Shown in pieces: positions 27,215-35,088 of a stretch of DNA of 42,827 bases. Position 1 is the first letter of the stretch, and every line of letters begins with the position of its first letter. The notes beneath the pieces were generated by a model. It was given only the letters and a program-made list of their open reading frames with translations, was not told the origin of the DNA and made no database searches. Both the position numbers and the translations under genes were made by a program. Source of the DNA: Candidatus Hydrogenedentes bacterium ADurb.Bin170 (GTDB lineage: Bacteria > Hydrogenedentota > Hydrogenedentia > Hydrogenedentales > CAITNO01); assembly GCA_002070275.1 (NCBI GenBank), contig MWCY01000025.1, forward strand, positions 1 to 42,827. Reading direction: 5' to 3'.

Positions 27215-28090
27215 TTATTCGTTAAATGCAAAGGGATACGCCGCTTTAAGCAGCGTCTTATTTACTGCTACTCTGTCTTCTTTGGAAAGATCTTCCTTCA
27301 CGAGCGATTCTTTCACCGCATCGGGAAGCGTAATGCCCTGCCAGGCATCGGCGCTGTAAAAACCGGGCTGAGCCAGTACGCTGTTGATGAGCCGAAGAAG
27401 ATCCTCTTTTCTTTCCACCAGCAGGGCAGTATCCATCTTTACCAGTAGCTGCTGATTCTGTGCATTCAGATGCTTCATGATCTGCTTGCCTGCCGAAGGA
27501 CGATCCTGCCCGGCATCTTTTTTGATGGCATCGATGAGTGCGGACCAGTCTTTAATTTCCCGGGCAGTCAGGTTCTGGGAGGGGGCAGATGCAGCAGCAG
27601 CACCTTCTGAGGCTTTCAGCGGCACTTCATCCGCCCGAACCTGCAGCACTTCAAAAGTGTTGTTTTTCAGGTTGAGCAGCATTTTCTCGCCACGAAGCCC
27701 TTTCAACTGCTCGCTGTTGACGACCGGATTGCCGGAAAAAACAAGATCGCCTGTTTCAAAATTCCATTCCGCCCGCTGCGCAGTGATGGATGCCTGCGGA
27801 TGATCCACTTTCACGTCTTTTTCCATCACGATGGTAGCGGGAGTGGTTTTGCCTTCGCCCCAGGTGAATTTCATGCTGCCTGCTGCAACGGGAAGGGGCT
27901 TTGTCGCCGGATCTTCCGAAAGAAGTTTCAATCGTACTCCGCCCGTCATTTCGTCAATGGACCCTGTGGCAAAGTTGCCTTTCATGCGCCCCGCTTCAAT
28001 CTCCATGGACGAATAACCGCCCATGGATGTCTGCGCCAGTACGGGCAGTGCAATGCAAAGCAGGAAGAAGGCGGGCATCCATCGTATCAT
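27215..28090 (-). CDS. lptA: LptA/OstA-like periplasmic LPS transport protein with C-terminal extension
   Basis: The 291-residue protein starts with a signal peptide (MIRWMPAFFLLCIALPVLAQ). Residues about 25-165 are rich in alternating beta strands with the OstA-type pattern (MEIEAGRMKGNF, ASITAQRAEWNFETGDLVFSG, LRGEKMLLNLKNNTFEV). This resembles the LptA jelly-roll that bridges LPS across the periplasm. The remaining 120 or so residues look helical and charged (from LTAREIKDWSALIDAIKKD onward), and no such domain is part of the E. coli protein. The gene overlaps lptC by four bases (ATGA) and is followed by lptB, the standard lptC-lptA-lptB order. The identification rests on this context as much as on sequence. 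Confidence 0.78.
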   Translation of the reverse strand: MIRWMPAFFLLCIALPVLAQTSMGGYSSMEIEAGRMKGNFATGSIDEMTGGVRLKLLSEDPATKPLPVAAGSMKFTWGEGKTTPATIVMEKDVKVDHPQASITAQRAEWNFETGDLVFSGNPVVNSEQLKGLRGEKMLLNLKNNTFEVLQVRADEVPLKASEGAAAASAPSQNLTAREIKDWSALIDAIKKDAGQDRPSAGKQIMKHLNAQNQQLLVKMDTALLVERKEDLLRLINSVLAQPGFYSADAWQGITLPDAVKESLVKEDLSKEDRVAVNKTLLKAAYPFAFNE

Positions 28091-28686
28091 GACATTTCCT
28101 TTCCAAAGCGGACAACGCCGGACACATTGTCCATCTCGAATATTTTTGTATCAGGCACAAGCCGGAGGGAAGAGGCATTCAGCTGCAGGTCAGGATCATC
28201 GATGATTACAGGCTGGTCTGAATGCACCACACCAGCGGCATCCTCTTCTGATCTGTCCCATTGCAGATCCAGCAGAAAGATTTTCATGGCACCGGCTGTC
28301 ATCCGGATATCTCCGTCCATTTTGGCAAAGTGATCCTGCTTGAAAATACCCTGATTGGCGTGCAGCCGTATCTCTTCTGTCTCATCTTTGCCGTAAAGTA
28401 CAGCAGTCGCCTCTTTAAAAGCGTACACTTTGTCATCACCGATGGAGAAAGACTCCGCCTGCACCCACAATTCCGGACGGCTGGGAACCCCTTCATGATT
28501 GTCCGGGCGGTGCATGTATAAATTGATTCCTTCCATGGTTATATCGGCGTTCTGCAAAGCATTTTCGGCTGCCTCCGCTGTCGGGTTTTCTGCCTGTATT
28601 TCAGGGACGGCAGGCTTGGGGGTGCCACAGCCTGCAGTCAGGCAAAGCACCGGAAAAAGAAGAACTGAGAGAGACCGTATTTTCAT
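28087..28686 (-). CDS. lptC: LptC-like LPS transport lipoprotein
   Basis: The 199-residue protein has a lipoprotein signal with lipobox LTAGC (Cys20). A beta-rich domain follows: MEGINLYMHRPD, ELWVQAESFSIGDDKVYAF, EIRLHANQGIFKQDHFAKMDGDIRM, LQLNASSLRLVPDTKIFEMDNVSGVVRF. This matches the LptC pattern of alternating strands that receives LPS from LptB2FG and passes it to LptA. E. coli LptC uses a transmembrane helix where this one has a lipid anchor. It overlaps coaX and lptA by four bases on each side, so the three are translationally coupled. The family call is supported mostly by position in lptC-lptA-lptB. Confidence 0.78.
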   Translation of the reverse strand: MKIRSLSVLLFPVLCLTAGCGTPKPAVPEIQAENPTAEAAENALQNADITMEGINLYMHRPDNHEGVPSRPELWVQAESFSIGDDKVYAFKEATAVLYGKDETEEIRLHANQGIFKQDHFAKMDGDIRMTAGAMKIFLLDLQWDRSEEDAAGVVHSDQPVIIDDPDLQLNASSLRLVPDTKIFEMDNVSGVVRFGKEMS

Positions 28687-29459
28687 TTTATTTTGCCAAG
28701 GTTCCGTTCATAGATGGCGCACAGGCCTTTGAGCGTCAGAAGGGGATCCACGCAATCGATGCGTGTGGCAACCGAAGCGATTGCGCGGGACAGCCCCCCC
28801 GTTGCAATTACATAGAGGGGGACACCCATTTCCCCTGTAATGCGCGTCACCAGACCGTCCACCATATCAGCATAACCGTAGGTGAGGCCCGCCTGAATAT
28901 TGGTAACGGTGTCTTTTCCGATAGCGCTTCGGGGCGCTTTAATCGGAACCCGCGGCAGCCGCGCACAGTGTTCAAAAAGTGCGTCTGCCGACAGCTGCAC
29001 ACCCGGAAGGATCAGCCCGCCCAGCCACTCCGCTTTTTCGGTCATCACATCAAAAGTGGTAGCAGTTCCGAAGTCGATAATAATCATGGCATCGGTACAT
29101 TGCGCCCGGGCTCCTGCCGCATTGGCGATGCGGTCGGCACCCACCTCTTTGGGATTGTCGCACTGAAGGATAATGCCTGTTTTGATGCCCGGCTCCACCA
29201 TGAGCGGCTCCAGCCCGAAAGTATGCTCGCATGCCTGCTGCAGTGAGCTGTTGAGATGGGGCACCACACTGGCGATACAGCAGCCCCGGATATCTTTCCG
29301 GGAAACGCCGATACTGTGCAGCAGCATGCTCAGAAGAATATGAAGTTCATCCCGGGTCCGGTAATTGGTAGTGACGACACGCCACTGCCCGATGATTTTA
29401 TTCTCATCAAAAAGCCCGACTTCTGTTTGTGAATTACCTGCATCAACGACAAGCAACAT
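28683..29459 (-). CDS. coaX: Type III pantothenate kinase
   Basis: CoaX phosphorylates pantothenate, the first committed step of coenzyme A synthesis. It needs a monovalent cation and is not feedback-inhibited by CoA as type I kinases are. The 258 residues carry the ASKHA-fold motifs: DAGNSQTEVGLF (D6), NPKEVGADRIANA, IIDFGTATTFDV (D near 129) and GGLSRAIA. The gene overlaps lptC by four bases. The 122-base gap upstream, after nadC, has strong competing hairpins, one of which would cover the only Shine-Dalgarno-like CAGG. CoaE is also in the window (32924). Confidence 0.96.
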   Translation of the reverse strand: MLLVVDAGNSQTEVGLFDENKIIGQWRVVTTNYRTRDELHILLSMLLHSIGVSRKDIRGCCIASVVPHLNSSLQQACEHTFGLEPLMVEPGIKTGIILQCDNPKEVGADRIANAAGARAQCTDAMIIIDFGTATTFDVMTEKAEWLGGLILPGVQLSADALFEHCARLPRVPIKAPRSAIGKDTVTNIQAGLTYGYADMVDGLVTRITGEMGVPLYVIATGGLSRAIASVATRIDCVDPLLTLKGLCAIYERNLGKIK

Positions 29460-29469
29460 GTTTTTTCAT

Positions 29470-29541
29470 ACCTGAACCGCACTGCCGAGCCCGCGTAACG
29501 GGTGCGGCAGGTCTGTGCTACCGGGCGCCCAACTGCGCCCG
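29470..29541 (-). promoter_or_regulatory. Structured leader of coaX with two competing hairpins
   Basis: On the minus strand, a 7-bp G+C hairpin comes first (CGGGCGC at 29522-29528 paired with 29535-29541, six-base loop). Next, two folds exclude each other. Fold A pairs 29482-29487 with 29505-29510 (CTGCCG/CGGCAG) and 29490-29493 with 29499-29502. Fold B pairs 29470-29474 and 29477-29482 with 29502-29512 (ACCTG plus CCGCAC against GTGCGGCAGGT), 11 bp with a two-base bulge. Fold B hides the CAGG at 29471-29474, the only Shine-Dalgarno-like sequence before coaX. No known riboswitch was recognised. High G+C makes chance pairing possible. Confidence 0.45.
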
Positions 29542-29581
29542 CCCTGAGACTGACCCGCATAAAAACAAGCAGAACCGGAAT

Positions 29582-30418
29582 CTAAAACCGGTCCACCAGC
29601 AGAGACAGATCCAATGCCGGTGCTGAATGGGTCAGCATTCCCACCGAGATATAATGCACGCCTGTTTCCGCCACGGCACGCACCCGATCCAGCGTCATGT
29701 TACCGCTCGCTTCCAGAAGAACGGAAGACAATTTCGCGCGCCGGACGGCTTCCGCCATTGTATCGATGTCCATATTATCCAGAAGAATGACATCCGCACC
29801 GGCAGCCATAGCTTCATCAAAGTCCGCCAGTGTCGCTGCTTCCACGGCGATACGGAAAAGATGGTGTGCTCCTTCCCGCGCCCGGGTAACAGCCGTGCCG
29901 ATGCCGCCTGCCATGGTGATATGGTTTTCCTTGATCAGTATGCCGTTAAATAGCGTGTGCCGGTGTGTCGCACCGCCGCCATGTACAATCGCCTGTTTCT
30001 CAAGATGGCGGATGCAGGGACTGGTTTTCCGGGTGCCGCAGATCCTGGTGGGGAACCCCTCAACAGCAGTCACAAAACGCCGGGTCAGCGTGGCAACCCC
30101 CGAAAGCCGCTGCAGAAAATTCAATGCCGTGCGCTCGGCGGTCAGTACAGCGCGGGCGTTGCCGGTGAAGGTGGCGATAATATCGCCTCTGCCGAAGGGG
30201 CTGCCGTCTTCCAGAGACTGCCAGTCCTGCACCTGGGCGTCCAGCAGGTCAAAGGCGCACTGAAAAACATGTATACCGCTTAAAATGCCCTCGTCTTTTG
30301 ACACAAGCCGTACCTGACATCGAATTTCAGGACCTACTGTCAGAGTTGTCGTCATGTCTTCCGGCCCGATATCTTCATCAAGAGCGTTTGCGACAATGGT
30401 ACGTAGCATTTTATCCAT
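29582..30418 (-). CDS. nadC: Nicotinate-nucleotide pyrophosphorylase (carboxylating)
   Basis: NadC (quinolinate phosphoribosyltransferase) makes nicotinate mononucleotide from quinolinate and PRPP in NAD synthesis. The 278-residue protein shows EDIGPEDMTT at the N-terminus, AERTALNFLQRLSGVAT, the RKTSPCIRHLEKQAIVHGGGATHR region that binds quinolinate, ILIKENHI, and the C-terminal VILLDNMD and LEASGNMTLD segments. The ATG at 30418 has no clear Shine-Dalgarno. A -10-like TGTGCTAAACT lies about 45 bases upstream. It is the first gene of the long minus-strand run that ends at mnmG, and is divergent from the FG-GAP lipoprotein gene. Confidence 0.96.
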   Translation of the reverse strand: MDKMLRTIVANALDEDIGPEDMTTTLTVGPEIRCQVRLVSKDEGILSGIHVFQCAFDLLDAQVQDWQSLEDGSPFGRGDIIATFTGNARAVLTAERTALNFLQRLSGVATLTRRFVTAVEGFPTRICGTRKTSPCIRHLEKQAIVHGGGATHRHTLFNGILIKENHITMAGGIGTAVTRAREGAHHLFRIAVEAATLADFDEAMAAGADVILLDNMDIDTMAEAVRRAKLSSVLLEASGNMTLDRVRAVAETGVHYISVGMLTHSAPALDLSLLVDRF

Positions 30419-30476
30419 AATTCTGTTAAATCCGTTTAAAGCAAGAGTTTAGCACAGGCAGGCAGGTAAACGCATG

Positions 30477-30505
30477 TTCACTGCGGCTCCCGAATGGAGT
30501 ATACT
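30477..30505 (+). promoter_or_regulatory. Promoter candidate for the FG-GAP lipoprotein
   Basis: TTCACT (30477-30482) and TATACT (30500-30505) are separated by 17 bases, in the 190-base divergent gap between nadC and the FG-GAP gene. Nine of twelve consensus positions match, the best two-box match I found in the window. Confidence 0.5.
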
Positions 30506-30608
30506 GTATCAAAAGACCTTTACCGCGGTATAGTCTGCTATGCGGTCTTTTCCGCTGCGCAGCAGGAATTCCCGTTGCTTTTCCCTAAATTGCGGAGTTT
30601 TATATGCC

Positions 30609-32876
30609 ATGCCCGGACAAAACACTTATTTTCTGACAGTTATTGCCGTTTTGGCGGTTGCCGCGAGCATGCTCATGCCCGGCTGCGAACTGCCTTTTGA
30701 AGAAACGCCGATCACCCCCGTCAGCAATCCCGCTATCCGCGCTTTTGAAGGACGGCTTGCTTTCCCTGTAGGCGAAGCCCCTTATGAAGTTCTGTCCGCT
30801 GATCTTAACGGAGACGGCATGGAAGACCTGGTCACATTGAACTGGCTGGGGGAGAGCGTGTCGGTGCTGCTGGGCAAAGTGAACGGGTTTCAGAAAAAAG
30901 TGGATTATCCCGTCGGGCAGACGCCCCGTTCAGGCGTGGCGGCACGGCTGACCGCTGACGGCATTCTTTCTCTTGCCGTTCTTAGCGAATCGCTGGAGCA
31001 GATTACAGTGCTCTTCGGTGACGGGCAGGGCACTTTTCCTGAGTCGGGGATTATTCCGCTGACCGCAGGCTCCCGCCCTGTCGCGATGGCATCTGCCGAT
31101 TTCAATCTGGATGGCGCCGCCGATCTTGTCGTGGCGAACAGCGGAACAGACAATGTATCAATTGTTTACAGTCAGGGCAACAAGTTTTTTGATGCGCCTT
31201 TATCCATTCCAGTGGGCAAAACACCTGCCGGTATATATGCAGGCGACATTAACCGTGACGGAATTCCCGAGATTCTTGTAGCGAACAGCGGTGATGATAC
31301 AGTTTCGATTATTTCACTTACGGCGTCGGGCTATGAAGAAACAGCTGTTCTGCCCTGCCCGGCACGCCCCCGCAGAATCCAGTGCGCTGATGTGAATCAG
31401 GACGGCATACTGGATATTTGTGTTTCCCGTGAATTTTCCCCGGACGTTGCGATATTTTACGGAAGTATAAGCGGGGCCTATTATAAAACGGAAATCACTT
31501 ACAGTGCGCCTGTTTCCCGTTTTGTCGTTGCGGAGCTGACGTCGGACGCTTTTCCGGATTTTGCAGCCATTCTTTTTATGGAAGGCAAAGAAGAGTATCA
31601 GCCTTCCGGTGCCTTTGAGGTGCTTCAGGGCGGACTTTCCGGCACCTTTAAATCTCTGGGGCGATATGGAACGGGCTGGGGCTCCAATGCGCTGATTGCG
31701 ACAGATATGAATCGGGACGGCCGTGCAGACCTGGTGACGGCAGACCTCGCCACAAATATGGTGTCTCTCATTTATAACCGGGGCAACGGTTCTTTTCAGA
31801 CGGAGAGGCACTTTGCTGTGCCGGACGAGCCCGGAGAGATCCTGCTTGCTGATTTTACGCAGGATGCTTTTCCGGATCTGGTTGTAACAGGCAGAAAGAC
31901 CAGTTTTCTCTATCTGTTCACCAATCTTGGCGACGCTTCCTTTACCCATACACTGACGCTGGGGCTTGGGGCGCAGGCACTGGCACTGGCGGCAGGGGAT
32001 TTGAACGGAGACGGGAAGACCGATCTGGTCGTGTCGCTGAACCAGCAGTTTGACCTGCTGGTTTACATCAATTCGGGTAATGGAAAGTTTATGCCTGCAC
32101 AGCGCCTGAGTATTCTCGGTACTGATAAAAAAGTGCTGCCTCAGGTGCGGTCCATTGCGCTGGGCGATGTGAACGGAGACGGCACACCGGATATTGTGAC
32201 AGCCAACAGCAAGGTGGACTCCGTTTCTGTACTGCTGAACAGCGGCAATGCTGTCTTTCAGGCGGCAAAAGTGATCAAAGTGGACAATTATCCTCTGGAT
32301 CTTCATCTTCTCGACACAAACCGGGATCAGAAAATGGATCTTGTTTTTCTGAGCAGAAACGACCCTGAATCTCCCACAGACAGTGCTGAACCCCGGGTCT
32401 GCCGATGGTTCGGTAAAGGCGATGGTACCTTTGATCTGGATTCGCATATACGCATCACGACCGGTGCCGGCCCGCGCGCTTTGCGGATGGGAGATTACAC
32501 CGGGGAAGGCAACATGGATTGCGCAACGATACATCCGGGCGACAACAGCCTTTATCTGTTGAATGGCGGGAGTAACGGCAATTTTGCCGTTGGAAAACGT
32601 TTTCCCATGGGCATCGCCGCTCAGGATATGGTTTTTGTAGATGTGAAAAAAGACGGCAAGGCTGACATGCTGTGCACCAACGATCAGGGATCCTTTTATC
32701 TTCGTTTCAGTCGCGGCGCCGATCAGGGATTCGAAGGGGCCAATAATTACAATGTCCGGCCCGGCATCGGCAGAATCCTCGCCGCTGATCTGAACAATGA
32801 TCTTTTCCCCGATGCGCTTCTTCTTGATCGCGGGCGCAAAGCATTTTATGTTTTGCGCGGTTGTTCTCTTCAGTAA
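30609..32876 (+). CDS. Secreted FG-GAP/VCBS beta-propeller repeat lipoprotein
   Basis: The 755-residue protein starts with a hydrophobic signal ending MLMPGC, a possible though non-canonical lipobox (Pro before Gly-Cys). The rest is about 13 FG-GAP-type repeats, each with a calcium-binding DxNxDGxxD loop (for example DLNGDGMEDLV, DFNLDGAADLV, DINRDGIPEIL, DVNGDGTPDIV) followed by a SVSVLLNSGNGxF strand. Some copies have lost ligands (LTSDAFPDF, DTNRDQKMDL). This should form beta-propellers on the cell surface. No enzyme domain is present. I chose ATG 30609, with GGAG 11 bases upstream and the signal peptide immediately after; an upstream ATG at 30540 would spoil the signal. Function is unknown, probably adhesion or binding. 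Confidence 0.88.
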   Translation: MPGQNTYFLTVIAVLAVAASMLMPGCELPFEETPITPVSNPAIRAFEGRLAFPVGEAPYEVLSADLNGDGMEDLVTLNWLGESVSVLLGKVNGFQKKVDYPVGQTPRSGVAARLTADGILSLAVLSESLEQITVLFGDGQGTFPESGIIPLTAGSRPVAMASADFNLDGAADLVVANSGTDNVSIVYSQGNKFFDAPLSIPVGKTPAGIYAGDINRDGIPEILVANSGDDTVSIISLTASGYEETAVLPCPARPRRIQCADVNQDGILDICVSREFSPDVAIFYGSISGAYYKTEITYSAPVSRFVVAELTSDAFPDFAAILFMEGKEEYQPSGAFEVLQGGLSGTFKSLGRYGTGWGSNALIATDMNRDGRADLVTADLATNMVSLIYNRGNGSFQTERHFAVPDEPGEILLADFTQDAFPDLVVTGRKTSFLYLFTNLGDASFTHTLTLGLGAQALALAAGDLNGDGKTDLVVSLNQQFDLLVYINSGNGKFMPAQRLSILGTDKKVLPQVRSIALGDVNGDGTPDIVTANSKVDSVSVLLNSGNAVFQAAKVIKVDNYPLDLHLLDTNRDQKMDLVFLSRNDPESPTDSAEPRVCRWFGKGDGTFDLDSHIRITTGAGPRALRMGDYTGEGNMDCATIHPGDNSLYLLNGGSNGNFAVGKRFPMGIAAQDMVFVDVKKDGKADMLCTNDQGSFYLRFSRGADQGFEGANNYNVRPGIGRILAADLNNDLFPDALLLDRGRKAFYVLRGCSLQ

Positions 32877-32923
32877 TTATTGTTATGCCTTTTTTTATTT
32901 TGTGAGAGCACCCGGAACTGGTG

Positions 32924-33541
32924 ATGATTAAACTGATCGGACTGACAGGCGGCATCGGCAGCGGAAAATCGCAGGCGGCGGCTTTTTTTCAGGAAGAAGG
33001 CGTGCCTGTGATCGGCATGGACGCTGTTGGTCACGAGCTGTTGCAGCATGATACCGCTATCAAAGATGCTCTTGTCGGTATGTTCGGTTCCGGGATTCTT
33101 GACGGAGAAAGACCGTCAAGAGAGAAAATCGGCAGATTGGTTTTTCAGGATCAGGAAGCGCTGAAAAAACTCAATGCCCTGCTGCATCCCGCCATTGCAC
33201 AGGAGACCGTCAGGCGCGCCCGTGCTCTTGAGCAGGACGGTCATGGAGTCGTGCTGATAGAGGCGGCGCTTTTCGCCGAAGATTACGAGAAAGAAAGCTG
33301 GCTGGACGGTCTGATTCTGATCAGTGCACCGGAAGCGCTCCGTATAGAGCGGCTGCAGAAATCGCGGAGTATGAGCCTGCCGGAGATTCGGCAGCGCATG
33401 GCACAGCAGGCCGATCCGGAGAAAAAAAGACCTCTCGCCGATCGGGTGATTCACAATGACAAATCACAGGAAGATCTCCGCAGACAGGTGCAGGAAGCTG
33501 CCCGGGAACTGCTCTGTCGTTTCCCGCGGAGAAAAAGTTAA
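32924..33541 (+). CDS. coaE: Dephospho-CoA kinase
   Basis: CoaE phosphorylates the ribose of dephospho-CoA, the last step of coenzyme A synthesis. The 205-residue protein has the P-loop GGIGSGKS (9-16), the substrate segment IGMDAVGHELL where most members have D-A-D, the LHPAI motif, VLIEAALFAE and the C-terminal RQRMAQQADPEKKRPLADRVIHND lid. The ATG at 32924 and a GTG one codon upstream are equally possible starts; the ribosome binding site is weak (GGAA). It lies 47 bases after the FG-GAP gene, with a T-rich stretch but no hairpin between them. Confidence 0.95.
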   Translation: MIKLIGLTGGIGSGKSQAAAFFQEEGVPVIGMDAVGHELLQHDTAIKDALVGMFGSGILDGERPSREKIGRLVFQDQEALKKLNALLHPAIAQETVRRARALEQDGHGVVLIEAALFAEDYEKESWLDGLILISAPEALRIERLQKSRSMSLPEIRQRMAQQADPEKKRPLADRVIHNDKSQEDLRRQVQEAARELLCRFPRRKS

Positions 33542-33666
33542 GTGCCCTGTCGCAAAGCCCTTTTGGGTACTGATGCGCTCTTTTAGTATCATTCCCGGAA
33601 GGCGGTGCGCCGGCACCGGCTGACTTCAGGTTTTATTTTCATAGGAAAAATCAGGAAATCACAGCA

Positions 33667-35064
33667 ATGGCACTTGTTTTCTATAACACGCTCGGAAGAA
33701 AAAAAGAGGCTTTTACGCCGATTACGGAAGGGAAAGCAGGACTCTATACCTGCGGTCCGACTATCTATAATTATGCGCATATCGGTAATTTCCGTGCCTA
33801 TATGTTTGAGGATCTGCTCAAGCGCTATCTTCTTTTCAAGGGGTACGAAGTGCGTCACATCATGAACCTCACCGATGTGGAGGATAAACTGATCCGCACC
33901 TGCAAAGAAACAGGAAAGCCCCTTTCTGAAATTACCCGATACTATGCTGATGCCTTTTTCAAAGATATCAAGACCCTGGATATTCTGCCTGCGGATGTAT
34001 ATCCCGCCGCCACCGAACATATTCATGAAGTGGTGGAGATGATCAAAACACTCCGGGATAGAGGGCATACCTACGAAGAGCAGGGCAGCATTTATTTCCG
34101 GCTGAGCACATTTGATGAATATGGCGCTCTCAGCGGTATTAATCTGGATGAACTGCAGGCCGGTGCCAGCGGAAGAGTGCAGGCGGATGAGTACGATGCG
34201 GAAGAGGCACGTGATTTTGCCCTGTGGAAAGCGTGGGACGAAGAAGACGGTGATGTTTTCTGGGAAACAGAACTGGGCAAAGGCAGACCGGGCTGGCATA
34301 TTGAATGCTCCGCCATGAGTATGAAATATCTGGGTGCTCATTTCGATATTCACTGCGGCGGCATTGACAACATGTTTCCTCATCATGAAAATGAAATTGC
34401 GCAGTCACGCTGCTGCAGTGGTGAGCCATTTGTGAATTACTGGCTTCATTGCGCCCATCTGGTTGTGGAAGGGAAGAAGATGTCCAAGTCGCTGGGCAAC
34501 TTTTATACGCTCCGCGATCTTCTCGAAAAGGGGATTGAACCTCTGGCAATCCGATGGGTGCTGCTGGCAACTCATTATCGTCAGCCCAGCAACTTCGCCT
34601 TTGATGCACTCGCAGCTGCAAGTCAGTCTCTGCGCCGCATCGCCGATTTCCGGCTGCGCATGCAGGAAATCAGGGGAGAGGGGAGTGATCTTCAGAAAGA
34701 ATGTGCCGCCTGCGAAGCGGACTTTGTCCGGGATATGGATGATGACCTGAATATTTCCGGCGCCCTGGGCACGGTCTTTACCTTTATTCGTGAGGTGAAC
34801 CGGCAGGCGGATCAGGATGAAGTAGGCGCGGAAGGCGCAAAGAATGCACTGGCGCTTCTGGATAAGCTGAATGCGGTTACCGGTCTTTTTGCGGGAGTCC
34901 GCGAAGAGGCGGTGCCCGAAGAAATTCTGGAACTGGTCGATGCCCGGCAGAAGGCGCGGCGCGCCAAAGACTTTGCCGCCTCCGATGCTATCCGCGATCA
35001 GCTGGCGGCGGCAGGGTGGGTGGTGGAAGATACGCCTGACGGGCCCCGGGTCAAAAAACTCTGA
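33667..35064 (+). CDS. cysS: Cysteinyl-tRNA synthetase
   Basis: CysRS is a class I synthetase that charges tRNA-Cys. The 465-residue protein has GLYTCGPTIYNYAHIGN with zinc ligand C29 and the HIGH-type motif HIGN (38-41). GRPGWHIECSAMS and DIHCGGIDNMFPHHENEIAQS supply the other zinc ligands, and KMSKS is at 271-275. The C-terminal DALR-type helical domain and the anticodon-recognition tail (RQKARRAKDFAASDAIRDQLAAAGW) are complete. It lies 125 bases after coaE and converges with the following lipoprotein gene; no terminator is visible in the 24-base gap. Confidence 0.97.
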   Translation: MALVFYNTLGRKKEAFTPITEGKAGLYTCGPTIYNYAHIGNFRAYMFEDLLKRYLLFKGYEVRHIMNLTDVEDKLIRTCKETGKPLSEITRYYADAFFKDIKTLDILPADVYPAATEHIHEVVEMIKTLRDRGHTYEEQGSIYFRLSTFDEYGALSGINLDELQAGASGRVQADEYDAEEARDFALWKAWDEEDGDVFWETELGKGRPGWHIECSAMSMKYLGAHFDIHCGGIDNMFPHHENEIAQSRCCSGEPFVNYWLHCAHLVVEGKKMSKSLGNFYTLRDLLEKGIEPLAIRWVLLATHYRQPSNFAFDALAAASQSLRRIADFRLRMQEIRGEGSDLQKECAACEADFVRDMDDDLNISGALGTVFTFIREVNRQADQDEVGAEGAKNALALLDKLNAVTGLFAGVREEAVPEEILELVDARQKARRAKDFAASDAIRDQLAAAGWVVEDTPDGPRVKKL

Positions 35065-35088
35065 TTTTGAAATTTTCCGCCGACAGCC

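Noticed and set aside
29470-29545. tRNA-like sequence in the nadC-coaX spacer (AGTTGG, GCGGTTC)
   Set aside because: No acceptor stem or anticodon arm of correct geometry can be drawn; the strong hairpins fit a leader structure better.
31314-32534. 406-codon open frame antisense to the FG-GAP gene
   Set aside because: The plus strand encodes regular FG-GAP repeats throughout; the antisense product is Arg/Cys/His-rich with no domain character.
32834-32858. 9-bp hairpin as terminator of the FG-GAP gene
   Set aside because: It lies inside the last codons and is not followed directly by T residues; the T-rich stretch begins about 30 bases later.
33589-34386. 265-codon frame antisense to cysS
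   Set aside because: CysS motifs cover the region on the plus strand; the antisense product is not recognisable.
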